DNA of 61,395 bases from an uncultured Planctomycetota bacterium (GTDB lineage: Bacteria; Planctomycetota; Planctomycetia; Pirellulales; Thermoguttaceae), in NCBI GenBank assembly GCA_900318195.1, contig ONJR01000175.1:1-61395 (forward strand), written 5' to 3'. Made by a program: the position numbers and the translations under genes. Below, piece after piece: positions 16,491-24,716 of this stretch; within the stretch, counting starts at the first letter, position 1; the number at the start of each line of letters is the position of its first letter. The notes under the pieces were generated by a model, which had not been told where the DNA came from, did no database searches, and was given only the letters and a program-made list of their open reading frames with translations.

Positions 16491-17885
16491 ATGAACTCAC
16501 GATCTAAGCTCTTTAGCATGCTATTTCTCGTTTCCGCGCTGACATTTCTCGCGCAGCAATCTGTCGCAGTGAGCGCCGCAGACTCCGTTTCCCAACCTGG
16601 CTATGCGATTGTCGCCACTCAGGCGGTTCTCGACGACGAAAACTGGTCAAAAGTTGTCGACACGCTCAAAGAACGACGTAGCGCTAACTATGAAGTGAAA
16701 GTATTTGTCTGGAACGACGAATTGCAACAGTCGCTTGCTGATTTCTTCCCTAAGTACGCCTGTTTTGTCGTTAAACCGGAAGAAGCGTCAGTCGAGCAAC
16801 TTGCCAACATATGGGCGCTCTCGCGCAATCTCGACGACGATCCCTATGGCGACGTACTCTGGGGAATCATTACCGGCTACGATTGCGAGGACGCAGTACG
16901 ACTCGCGAAGGTCGAGGATATGGTTGTCGAACGTGCGCTCGGCGGAACCTCAATCGCGCTAAAATACTTCAAGACGGGCGTTGCGTACGACGAAGGTAAA
17001 AAGAATCATCGCAAGGTCAAGGAAGAAGGAAGCGAACCCGAAGATCGAAACGACGCGCCCGACGATACGACCAAAGCAATAGCCGAGGCGTTAAACGACG
17101 CGCAACTTTTCGTAACTTCTGGACACGCGTCCGAACGAAATTGGAGTATTGGCTACTCATATAAAAACGGTTTCTTTGTTGCAAAGGATGGGAAACTGTA
17201 CGGTAAGCCGTCCAACGACGCCGCATTCGAAATCCATGCGACTGGCTCGAAGATCCACCTAGCGTCCGGCAACTGCCTATGGGGACACATCGATAAACCC
17301 GACTGCATGGCGCTTGCCATGATTCGCAATGCGAACGTTGATATGCTAATTGGATACGTTGTTCCAACTTGGTTCGGCTATATGGGCTGGGGCGTCCAGG
17401 ATTATTACATTGAAGAACCCGGTCGCTTTACTGTCGCCGAAGCATTTTTTGCCAATAACCAGGCGCTCCTCAATCTACTACAAAATCCCGACGGTCTCTC
17501 CGCGCAAACGAAGGAAGGCTTGCGGTTCGACCGCGACGTTGTCGTTCTCTACGGCGATCCTGCATGGCAGAACGCTCTTCGTGTTCAAGATTCCGGCTGG
17601 AAACAAGAGTTGACTAGCGAGCCGACCGAAGACGGACGCACATTGTGGACGCTAACGATCACTCCTCTTCAAGGCGACGCCTCCTATCGCCTCGTCGACG
17701 GCAACGGCTCTGAACGTGGCGGACGTCCTTTCTTCCAATTCTTCCCAACACGAGTCTCTGACCCCGTCGTAGTCGACAATGCCGATTTAGACGTCGTAGC
17801 CGTTGACAATTTCATTCTCGCGCCATGCCGCAATAAGAAATTATCAGCAGACAAACCGATTGTTATTAAGGTTTCGACGAAATAG
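16491..17885 (+). CDS. Secreted caspase-fold-like (C25-type) putative cysteine peptidase
   Basis: A 464-residue exported protein (signal peptide 1-30, ending SVAVSAAD). I do not know a named family for it. Two segments look like the His/Cys dyad of clan CD peptidases such as gingipain C25: LFVTSGHASERNW with H212 after a hydrophobic strand, and KIHLASGNCLWGHID with C262 after the next strand. They are followed by an alanine-rich helix and a strand LIGYVVPTWFGYMGWG, as in that fold. The N-terminal part (YAIVATQAVL...FVVKPEEASVEQLANIWALSRNLDDDPYGDVLWGIITGYD) also resembles the C25 pre-catalytic subdomain. The C-terminal 90 residues look like a beta domain. AAAGGA precedes the start. Peptidase activity is an inference. 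Confidence 0.6.
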   Translation: MNSRSKLFSMLFLVSALTFLAQQSVAVSAADSVSQPGYAIVATQAVLDDENWSKVVDTLKERRSANYEVKVFVWNDELQQSLADFFPKYACFVVKPEEASVEQLANIWALSRNLDDDPYGDVLWGIITGYDCEDAVRLAKVEDMVVERALGGTSIALKYFKTGVAYDEGKKNHRKVKEEGSEPEDRNDAPDDTTKAIAEALNDAQLFVTSGHASERNWSIGYSYKNGFFVAKDGKLYGKPSNDAAFEIHATGSKIHLASGNCLWGHIDKPDCMALAMIRNANVDMLIGYVVPTWFGYMGWGVQDYYIEEPGRFTVAEAFFANNQALLNLLQNPDGLSAQTKEGLRFDRDVVVLYGDPAWQNALRVQDSGWKQELTSEPTEDGRTLWTLTITPLQGDASYRLVDGNGSERGGRPFFQFFPTRVSDPVVVDNADLDVVAVDNFILAPCRNKKLSADKPIVIKVSTK

Positions 17886-17892
17886 TTAATTC

Positions 17893-17915
17893 GCGCTAGA
17901 CGCGCCGTCTAACGC
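17893..17915. repeat. Hairpin between the caspase-like gene and the Tat oxidoreductase gene
   Basis: GCGCTAGAC and GTCTAACGC pair with one mismatch around a 5-base loop. No T-run follows, so it may only stabilise or separate mRNA segments within the cluster. Confidence 0.35.
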
Positions 17916-17989
17916 AAAAAACTTTACGCTTGCGTACCTAAAGCGCGAGCGCCTCAGACAACCTACTAGTTCTGACGTCTCGCGCACGC

Positions 17990-18006
17990 ATTTATACAAG
18001 GAAATA
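17990..18006 (+). promoter_or_regulatory. Leader element carrying the ribosome binding site (copy 1)
   Basis: The 17 bases ATTTATACAAGGAAATA, with AAGGA as ribosome binding site, are identical to 31375-31391 in front of rsmG, and both are preceded by GCACGC. The ATG follows 6 bases later. Confidence 0.5.
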
Positions 18007-18011
18007 CCATA

Positions 18012-19229
18012 ATGAAAAATCAACACCTTTCGCGTCGTTCATTCCTTGGCGCGGCGCTCGCAACTTCGATTCCGATGTTTGTACCCGGACGCGCTCTTGG
18101 AAAAGACGGTTACTTCCCGCCAAGTGAAACGATCAACGTCGGTCTAATTGGCTGGGGCACGCGTCGCAGTAATATTGGTTCGCGTCCCGGTTCACGCTTC
18201 GTCGCGTGTTGCGATATCGATACGCGACGAATTCCAAAGGAAATGAACGGACACGCTGTTAAAGGATTCCAATACTACCAAGAGATGTATGAAATGCCTG
18301 AGCTTGACGTTGTGTCGATCGCAGCGCCTGATCACTGGCATACGCGAATGACAATCGACGCGTGCAAAGCCGGCAAAGACGTCTACTGTGAAAAACCGCT
18401 CACGTTCACTCTCATGGAAAGCCGTCAAATAGTAGCCGCCGCACGTAAATATAACCGTGTCGTTTCAAGCGGTTCCCAACGCGTTATGGAAGACTATGGA
18501 CAGTATATAGCGCCCGTCGTCATGTCGGGAGCAATCGGAGAAGTAAAAGAAATCTATGCGAATTGTGGCGGCGCGCCGTCTGAACGCACTTACGACCCAG
18601 AACCGTGCCCGCCCGAAGTCGACTGGGACGCATGGGTCGGTCAGGCGCCATACTTCGAATATAGTCGTCGTGCAATCGATCCGATGACGTGGCGTTATAA
18701 TTCCGCGTTTGGCACGGGCGGACTCGGCGACTGGGGCGGGCATAATTTCGGAGGCGCGCTCTACTCCTGTGGTATGGATCACGTAGCGCCGAAGAAAATC
18801 TTTGCCCCTAACACGGAGCAGAATCCATTCCCCGGCGTAAAAATCGAAATGGAAAACGGCGTCAATTTCTTCCACGGCGATTGTCCGGGGTCTGGTAGCA
18901 ATATTACGATCGTTGGTACGAAAGGTAAGTACATTTTCGGCAAGTCGGGCGGTATTCGTCCACTGAAAGCGGTCGACGTTCGCCGTTACAGCGGCGGCGC
19001 GGACAACATTGCGGACGACTTTCTCTATTGCGTTCGCCATCGAACGCGCCCATTCCAAGACGTCTTCTATGGCGCCAACGTTTCAGACTACGGTCATATG
19101 TGCATCATAGCGTACAAACTCCAACGCGATCTTGTTTGGGACAAGGAGAAAATGGAATTCGTCGGCGATCGTGAAGCCACGTCGATGGTTTCCAAAGTAC
19201 AGCGAGCCCCTTACCAAATCGAAGTCTGA
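18012..19229 (+). CDS. Tat-exported Gfo/Idh/MocA family oxidoreductase
   Basis: A 405-residue exported dinucleotide-dependent oxidoreductase. The twin-arginine motif LSRRSFLGAAL starts at residue 7 and the signal ends near PGRALG. The Rossmann segment INVGLIGWGTRRSN and the signature DVYCEKPLTFTLMESRQ (EKP lysine) are intact. The C-terminal domain shows W(D/E)AWVGQAP and GGLGDWGGHNFGG, a sequence style very frequent in Planctomycetota. It is shorter than the 437-residue paralogue at 402-1715 and only distantly similar. It sits within the exported polysaccharide cluster, so a role on released sugars is likely. GH109-type glycosidases share this fold, so a hydrolytic NAD-dependent mechanism cannot be excluded. 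Confidence 0.88.
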   Translation: MKNQHLSRRSFLGAALATSIPMFVPGRALGKDGYFPPSETINVGLIGWGTRRSNIGSRPGSRFVACCDIDTRRIPKEMNGHAVKGFQYYQEMYEMPELDVVSIAAPDHWHTRMTIDACKAGKDVYCEKPLTFTLMESRQIVAAARKYNRVVSSGSQRVMEDYGQYIAPVVMSGAIGEVKEIYANCGGAPSERTYDPEPCPPEVDWDAWVGQAPYFEYSRRAIDPMTWRYNSAFGTGGLGDWGGHNFGGALYSCGMDHVAPKKIFAPNTEQNPFPGVKIEMENGVNFFHGDCPGSGSNITIVGTKGKYIFGKSGGIRPLKAVDVRRYSGGADNIADDFLYCVRHRTRPFQDVFYGANVSDYGHMCIIAYKLQRDLVWDKEKMEFVGDREATSMVSKVQRAPYQIEV

Positions 19230-19299
19230 GCCGAGAGTCTCACGACGGCAGTGGAAGCATTTTTACTAGAAACAACGCCTAACGATAAGGCTTAGACTT

Positions 19300-21066
19300 A
19301 TGAAGAAATTAGTATTATTCGTAATTATTGCGGTAAGTTTATACGCCGCCAATCTCTACGCGGACGATTTTGGCAATTTACTTGAACGCCTCAATTCGCG
19401 CGATTTCTCAGCTGAAAAGGACGTCGTTACCGGAAAAGGCGGCGTCTACGTCGGCGAACTTGTCAACCCGCATTCAGAAACCCCCATGTTTAAAGCGCGC
19501 GACGAATTCCGCGCGAAATTAACGGAAGCGACACGTAACCGAGATCAAGCGCTCCTGAACTCGCTAAGCAAATTCGTTGCAGAAGCTTTGAAATCCGACG
19601 TCTCTGACGAGACGAAGGTCTGGCTACTCGAACAACTTGGCGTCTTCGGCGAAGCCAAAGACGTTGAGTTCGTGGCGCCTCTCCTAAAAAGCGAAAGTCA
19701 AAGAATTGTCGACGGCGCCGCCGCGTGCCTCGCCAAGATTCCGGGTCAAGAGGCAACTCAAGCGCTAGAATCGGCTCAGGCAAGCGTACCAGCCGCTAAA
19801 GCCGCGCTTATTTCTAGACAAACAACGTCAATCCCCTACGACCTTGTTGAGTCTGACGCGCCTCTCATGCTATCGAACGCGACGGATTCAGAAGTCGACG
19901 AATATCTCAAAGGCTGGGACAAACTCGACGCTTGGACACAGGCAGAAGCGCTCGCCGCGCTGGCAGCTCGCGATAACAAGAAATACCGCCCCTACGCGCT
20001 CAAAGCGCTCGCGTCAGACGATCCCGATCTTAAAGCGACTGGTTTTCTCGCACTCGAAAAGCTAGCGGCAGCCGACGATGTGCCCGTCATTATTGAAAAG
20101 CTCCAAAGCGATCCTAATCTTGCGACTCGAATCGCGAGCTTTATAGTCGCCGACGGATTCGACGAAGCGTTGCTCGCTCGGTTCGATAAGGTGGAAGACG
20201 ACGAACTCTTTAAGAGACTCGCAACGGTGCTCGCTAATCGTGCTGTCGACGTGCGACCGCGAATCTTCGCCAAAACGATGGCACAAGACTGTCCCAATCG
20301 TTTGGATCTGCTACGTAAAGCGCGTGAAATTTCACAACCAGCCGACGTTCCTTCATTCGTTGCGTCAATAGCGCTCATGCCGCGCGGTAAAGATCGCGAC
20401 GCCGCCGAAAACCTTGTCGCTTCTCTCTGCAATAAAAACGCCGAACCTATCTTGGCGCTCTTTGGAAAGGTCGCGCCCGAGCTCAACGATATGCTACTCT
20501 CGCTAGCCGCGCGTACCGGCGGAGACGCAGCTAAGGACGCTATAACAAAATTGCTTGATTCTGCGAACCCATCGGAACAAGCCGCCGGTCTGCGCGCTCT
20601 GAATGTGTGGGCAGACGGGCAGTTCACACCCAAAATGGAAGAACTGCTCAAATCCGGCGCCCTTTCCGAACCGCAACAGACAGCGCTCCTGCGCGCTTAC
20701 ATTCGCACAGTCTCGCTACCGGACGATCAGATCGGAATAGAACTTTCACGCGATGAAAAACTTGCAAAGTTGCAACAAGCGTTCAAGACGTCGAAACGCG
20801 CTGATGAAAAGGCTCTCGTTCTCTCTCGATTAGCCGCCAATCGCACGGCAAAATCTTTTGAATTTGCCGTTGAAAGCGCATCCGATCCTGATCCGAAAGT
20901 CGTTGTCGCCGCGCACGAAGCAATTGCCGCGCACGTGCACGACACCGTCTTGCGCAAAGAGAATCCTGAACTTGCCGCAAAGGGAATCGAAATCATCCTC
21001 AGTCAAAGTAAGGATGAGAAGTTAATCGAACGCGTCAAGATTTACAAAGGTCGTATGGAACAATAG
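19300..21066 (+). CDS. Exported HEAT-repeat-like protein
   Basis: A 588-residue protein with a signal peptide (MKKLVLFVIIAVSLYAANLYAD). The mature part is almost wholly alpha-helical pairs of 30-40 residues with the alternating leucine/alanine pattern of HEAT repeats, for example ETKVWLLEQLGVFGEAKDVEFVAPLL, SDDPDLKATGFLALEKLA and SASDPDPKVVVAAHEAIAAHV. Such solenoids bind proteins or glycans; no enzyme motif is visible. It lies in the middle of the secreted cluster, 70 bases after the Tat oxidoreductase, so it may scaffold the enzymes in the periplasm. A strong hairpin follows the stop. Confidence 0.75.
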   Translation: MKKLVLFVIIAVSLYAANLYADDFGNLLERLNSRDFSAEKDVVTGKGGVYVGELVNPHSETPMFKARDEFRAKLTEATRNRDQALLNSLSKFVAEALKSDVSDETKVWLLEQLGVFGEAKDVEFVAPLLKSESQRIVDGAAACLAKIPGQEATQALESAQASVPAAKAALISRQTTSIPYDLVESDAPLMLSNATDSEVDEYLKGWDKLDAWTQAEALAALAARDNKKYRPYALKALASDDPDLKATGFLALEKLAAADDVPVIIEKLQSDPNLATRIASFIVADGFDEALLARFDKVEDDELFKRLATVLANRAVDVRPRIFAKTMAQDCPNRLDLLRKAREISQPADVPSFVASIALMPRGKDRDAAENLVASLCNKNAEPILALFGKVAPELNDMLLSLAARTGGDAAKDAITKLLDSANPSEQAAGLRALNVWADGQFTPKMEELLKSGALSEPQQTALLRAYIRTVSLPDDQIGIELSRDEKLAKLQQAFKTSKRADEKALVLSRLAANRTAKSFEFAVESASDPDPKVVVAAHEAIAAHVHDTVLRKENPELAAKGIEIILSQSKDEKLIERVKIYKGRMEQ

Positions 21067-21079
21067 TTCGAAATGTCAT

Positions 21080-21120
21080 GGACGACTTGACGCTAATCTC
21101 TTATTGGCGTCAAGTTGTCC
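21080..21120 (+). terminator. Strong hairpin after the HEAT-repeat gene
   Basis: Fourteen-base arms (21080-21093 and 21107-21120) pair with one non-Watson-Crick position around a 13-base loop. There is no T-run, so it may be a weak terminator or an mRNA-stabilising end that sets the relative expression of the next gene. Confidence 0.5.
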
Positions 21121-21147
21121 GCAAGTCCAATAGGGGAAACAATTGAG

Positions 21148-22449
21148 ATGTTTAAATTACTCCGAATCTGCGCCTTCTGCATCGTTCTTGCGCTGACGAT
21201 CAGCTATTCGTTCGCGCAGAATAATATCAAATTTGAATTTGACGTCGACTCACAGGTCTATAACCTTGGACAAGAAGCGGCTGTCACCATTAGCGTTTAC
21301 GAAGACGAAGAACTGGTTACAGAAGGCAATCTTTCTGTTCGGTTTACTAACGACGGTCGCGATCAAGTCGCCGAGACACAAGCGTTCGATCTCGCAATGG
21401 ACAATCCCGTAACGTTGAAAGCCAAACTCGATTTTCCTGGTTTTCTGCAGATAGTAGCGTCCGCAGTAGGCGTTGACGATTCCAAGAAGGTTACGCGTAC
21501 AGCAGGGCTCGCGTTTGCCCCTGAAAAAATCGAAGTTGGAAAACCTATGCCAGACGATTTTGACGCCTTCTGGAAACAAGGACAAGAAGAAGTTCGTAAG
21601 TTGCCGCTCGATCTCGAAAAGACCAAACTCGACTTGCTTTGCACCGACGATTACGACGTTTTTTCCTTGAGTTTTGCGACCGTCAATGATCGAAGAGTCT
21701 ACGGTTTTTTGTGCGTGCCTAAAAAAGGCGAAGCTCCCTATCCTACTCTCGTAAACGTACCTGGCGCAGGACCGGGCGTTGGTCCAGAAACGTGGCTTGC
21801 CAAAGAAGGGTTCGTCGTATTTACGATGAACGTATTCCCCTACCCGGTTTCGCTTGACGCGAAAGAACGCCAGCAACAGTACGACGAATATAATAAAAAG
21901 CTTGGTCAGACGTACTGTTATCTCGACTCCAATGACCGCGAGAAATATTTCTTCCGCGCCGTCTATCTTGGAATTGACCGCGCAATAGACTGGCTTGCTA
22001 ACGAGTCGTACGTCGACGTAAATCGCATCGGATACTTCGGCACAAGTCAAGGCGGCGCGTCCGCATTGATTCTGGGCGGTCTTAATCAACATTTTTGCGC
22101 GATACTCTCGTCTGTTCCGGCGTTGTGCGATCATGGCGGATACGAAAAAGGACGTTCACCCGGCTGGCCGCGACTCGTCGACACGGCAAAGGGAAACGAC
22201 GACGTTAAGTACGCGTCCCAATACCTCGACGCAGCGTATTTCGCTCGACGCATCGAAGTACCAATCACCGTAACCGTTGGGTTTATCGACGGCGTCTGCT
22301 CTCCTAGTTCCGTGTATGCGGCGTACAACTCGATCCCTTCTGCTGAGAAACGCATTCTTCACGAACCGTTGCTCGGTCATCAAAATAAGGATCAGTACGC
22401 AAAAGCGTTTATTGAATTCCGAAACCTTGTTAAGGACAGCGGTAAATAG
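21148..22449 (+). CDS. Secreted acetyl-xylan-esterase-like alpha/beta hydrolase
   Basis: A 433-residue exported hydrolase. ATG at 21148 is chosen over a TTG 11 codons upstream because it follows GGGGA and begins directly with the signal peptide MFKLLRICAFCIVLALTISYSFAQ. Residues 25-110 form a beta-sandwich-like N-terminal domain. The AXE1/cephalosporin-C-deacetylase-type domain follows (PMPDDFDAFWKQGQEE, then the oxyanion region VNVPGAGPGVGP). The nucleophile serine 300 is in YFGTSQGG, the acid is in GFIDGVCSPSS and the histidine in LLGHQNKDQY, so the triad is complete. It probably removes acetyl groups from plant-type polysaccharide, in line with the neighbouring GH127 enzyme. Confidence 0.85.
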   Translation: MFKLLRICAFCIVLALTISYSFAQNNIKFEFDVDSQVYNLGQEAAVTISVYEDEELVTEGNLSVRFTNDGRDQVAETQAFDLAMDNPVTLKAKLDFPGFLQIVASAVGVDDSKKVTRTAGLAFAPEKIEVGKPMPDDFDAFWKQGQEEVRKLPLDLEKTKLDLLCTDDYDVFSLSFATVNDRRVYGFLCVPKKGEAPYPTLVNVPGAGPGVGPETWLAKEGFVVFTMNVFPYPVSLDAKERQQQYDEYNKKLGQTYCYLDSNDREKYFFRAVYLGIDRAIDWLANESYVDVNRIGYFGTSQGGASALILGGLNQHFCAILSSVPALCDHGGYEKGRSPGWPRLVDTAKGNDDVKYASQYLDAAYFARRIEVPITVTVGFIDGVCSPSSVYAAYNSIPSAEKRILHEPLLGHQNKDQYAKAFIEFRNLVKDSGK

Positions 22450-22531
22450 CTGAGCGTTGCCGTTGCTCATTCCCGATTTTCTTCTAGCGTGTAGACGCTG
22501 GATTTTAACGTTTGTATTCGATAGGAAACTA

Positions 22532-24592
22532 ATGAAACTTTTTAACCTATTCATTGCAATGTGCGCCATAGTCGCCGCAACTTCGGCGTTGCGTGCTGAC
22601 GATTCTGTAATGTGTGTCGATCGTCCTAATGAAAAGGCGACGAACGCGCACTATCTGACTAATCGAGCGCCTCTTGTTCCCTCCCCGTTTCTCAAACTCC
22701 CACTTGGCGCGATCCAAGCGGACGGCTGGCTTGGTCGTTATCTTGAACTACAACGCGACGGTCTCTCTGGTCAACTTGGCGAGCTCAGTATGTGGCTCGA
22801 TAAGAAGGACAACGCGTGGCTTCGTGAAGGCGGAAAGTACGGGTGGGAAGAGTTGCCCTATTGGTTGCGTGGATATGTCGATCTTGCGTACTTGCTCAAC
22901 GACGAGAAAATGATCGCCGAGGCAAAGATTTGGATCGAGGCAATCCTAGCCAGCCAGCGTGACGACGGATATTTTGGTCCCGCTAATCCCGACACGGAAA
23001 AAGGGTGCGACCTGTGGCCCAATATGCTGGTTCTCTTTCTCATGCAGTCTTACTACGAGCGAACCGGCGACGAACGTGTGATTTCCTTCATGACGAAGTA
23101 CTTCGACTGGATCGCAATGTATCCAGAAAAGAAGTTCCTAAAGACGTACTGGGAAAACAGCCGCGCCGGTGATTTGCTGTACAGTTGCTTCTGGCTCTAC
23201 AACCATACAGGCAACGAGACTCTGTTGGCGGTCGCGAAAAAGATCAATGCGAACACAGCGAACTGGAAGCAAGAATCGACGCTCCCCAACTGGCACAACG
23301 TCAATATTGCACAATGCTTCCGTCAACCGGCGACTTGGTGGATGCTGTCGAAGAACGAAGCCGACAAATTTGCGACCTACAATAATTTTTGGCTTATTCA
23401 CGCATGTTACGGTCAAGTTCCCGGCGGTATGTGGGGCGGCGACGAGAATTCTCGCGTCGGATACATTGATCCGCGTCAAGGAATTGAAACGTGCGGTATT
23501 TTTGAGCAGATGACGAGCGATATGCTACTCTTTAGGTTCACGGGCGATCTTTTCTGGGTCGATCATGCCGAAGACGTAGCGTTCAACACCGCTCCTGCCG
23601 CCGTCATGCCGAACTTCCGAGCGTTACGTTATATCACCTGCCCTAACCAGCCGATTTCAGATTCCAAAAATCACAGTCCTGGAATCGACAACGCCGGTCC
23701 GTTTATGGCGATGAATCCTTTCAGTAGTCGGTGTTGTCAACACAACCACACTCACGGATGGCCGTATTACATAGAGAATTTGTGGACGGCAACACCTGAC
23801 GGAGGTCTAGCCGCAACGCTGTACGGCGCGTCTCAAGTCAATGCGAAAGTAGGCGACGGCGACGGCGTCAACGTACAAATTGTCGAGACGACTAATTACC
23901 CGTTTGACGACTCGATTAATCTTGTCGTAAAACTACCGAACGGCGTTTCGCAGGTTAAATTCCCGCTCTATCTCCGCGTGCCGAAGTGGTGCGACAATGC
24001 TTACCTAACCGTTAATGACGCGAAACAAGACGTTGTTGCTAAGCCGCAATCCTGGGTCCGTATTGAACGCGAATGGAAAGACGGCGATAAAGTCGTCGCG
24101 ACCCTACCTGCTAAGGCCAGCTATCGTAAGTGGGATCAAAATAAGGGATGCGTTAGCATTGATATTGGTCCGCTAACCTATTCGTTAAAGATCAAAGAAA
24201 ACTACGTCCAAATGGACGGTCGTAAAGTCGCTATGGGAGATTCTGGTTGGCAACCCGGCGCGAAACAAGAAGATTGGCCCTCCTACGATATCCTGCCAGA
24301 TTCTGATTGGAACTTTGGTCTACTTGATCCCGCTAAGCTGGATCTTTCCAAGATTGAGGTCGTCAAACGCGATTGGCCGAAGGACAACTTCCCATGGACT
24401 GTCGATTCCGTGCCTTATTCGATTAAACTGCCGGGGAAAAAGATTCCAAGTTGGAAGATTGACGAATATGGTCTTTGCGCGCCCGTTCCGTTTAGTCCCG
24501 CTGCAACAGACGAACCGCTCCAGGAACTGGAACTTATTCCGATGGGCGCCGCGCGACTGAGAATTTCAGCTTTTCCAACCGTTGAAGAATAG
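22532..24592 (+). CDS. GH127 family beta-L-arabinofuranosidase
   Basis: A 686-residue exported glycoside hydrolase. The start at 22532 follows AGGA and opens the signal peptide MKLFNLFIAMCAIVAATSALRAD. The (alpha/alpha)6 barrel begins with PLGAIQADGWLGRYLELQRDGLSGQL. The metal/nucleophile set of HypBA1-type enzymes is visible: E319-x-C321 in QGIETCGIF and the double cysteine C401-C402 in FSSRCCQHN, of which the first is the nucleophile in the characterised enzyme. E305 is a candidate acid/base. The C-terminus has beta domains. It should release L-arabinofuranose from arabinan or glycoprotein side chains. It is the last gene of the secreted cluster and is closed by the terminator at 24633-24669. 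Confidence 0.9.
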   Translation: MKLFNLFIAMCAIVAATSALRADDSVMCVDRPNEKATNAHYLTNRAPLVPSPFLKLPLGAIQADGWLGRYLELQRDGLSGQLGELSMWLDKKDNAWLREGGKYGWEELPYWLRGYVDLAYLLNDEKMIAEAKIWIEAILASQRDDGYFGPANPDTEKGCDLWPNMLVLFLMQSYYERTGDERVISFMTKYFDWIAMYPEKKFLKTYWENSRAGDLLYSCFWLYNHTGNETLLAVAKKINANTANWKQESTLPNWHNVNIAQCFRQPATWWMLSKNEADKFATYNNFWLIHACYGQVPGGMWGGDENSRVGYIDPRQGIETCGIFEQMTSDMLLFRFTGDLFWVDHAEDVAFNTAPAAVMPNFRALRYITCPNQPISDSKNHSPGIDNAGPFMAMNPFSSRCCQHNHTHGWPYYIENLWTATPDGGLAATLYGASQVNAKVGDGDGVNVQIVETTNYPFDDSINLVVKLPNGVSQVKFPLYLRVPKWCDNAYLTVNDAKQDVVAKPQSWVRIEREWKDGDKVVATLPAKASYRKWDQNKGCVSIDIGPLTYSLKIKENYVQMDGRKVAMGDSGWQPGAKQEDWPSYDILPDSDWNFGLLDPAKLDLSKIEVVKRDWPKDNFPWTVDSVPYSIKLPGKKIPSWKIDEYGLCAPVPFSPAATDEPLQELELIPMGAARLRISAFPTVEE

Positions 24593-24632
24593 TCGGCGTA
24601 CCTCCAACGCCTAACTTCGTTATAACAACGAA

Positions 24633-24669
24633 AAGCGCCGCGCTCTCATTTGCAGGGCGCGGCGCGCTT
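24633..24669. terminator. GC-rich hairpin between convergent genes
   Basis: AAGCGCCGCGCTC (24633-24645) pairs with 24655-24669, leaving a 2-base bulge, and sits between the stops of the GH127 gene and the SIS-HAD gene. It likely serves as a bidirectional terminator. Confidence 0.6.
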
Positions 24670-24716
24670 GGCTTGATCTTGTATACTCGCGCGCAATAAA
24701 AAGCGCAGCAACCTTG

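Noticed and set aside
18012..19229. GH109 N-acetylgalactosaminidase call for the Tat oxidoreductase
   Set aside because: The fold and Tat signal fit, but I cannot see GH109-specific residues, so only the broad family is given.
21250..22134. A 294-residue open frame antisense to the esterase gene
   Set aside because: Composition rich in V, R, F and C without domain; the sense strand encodes a complete alpha/beta hydrolase.
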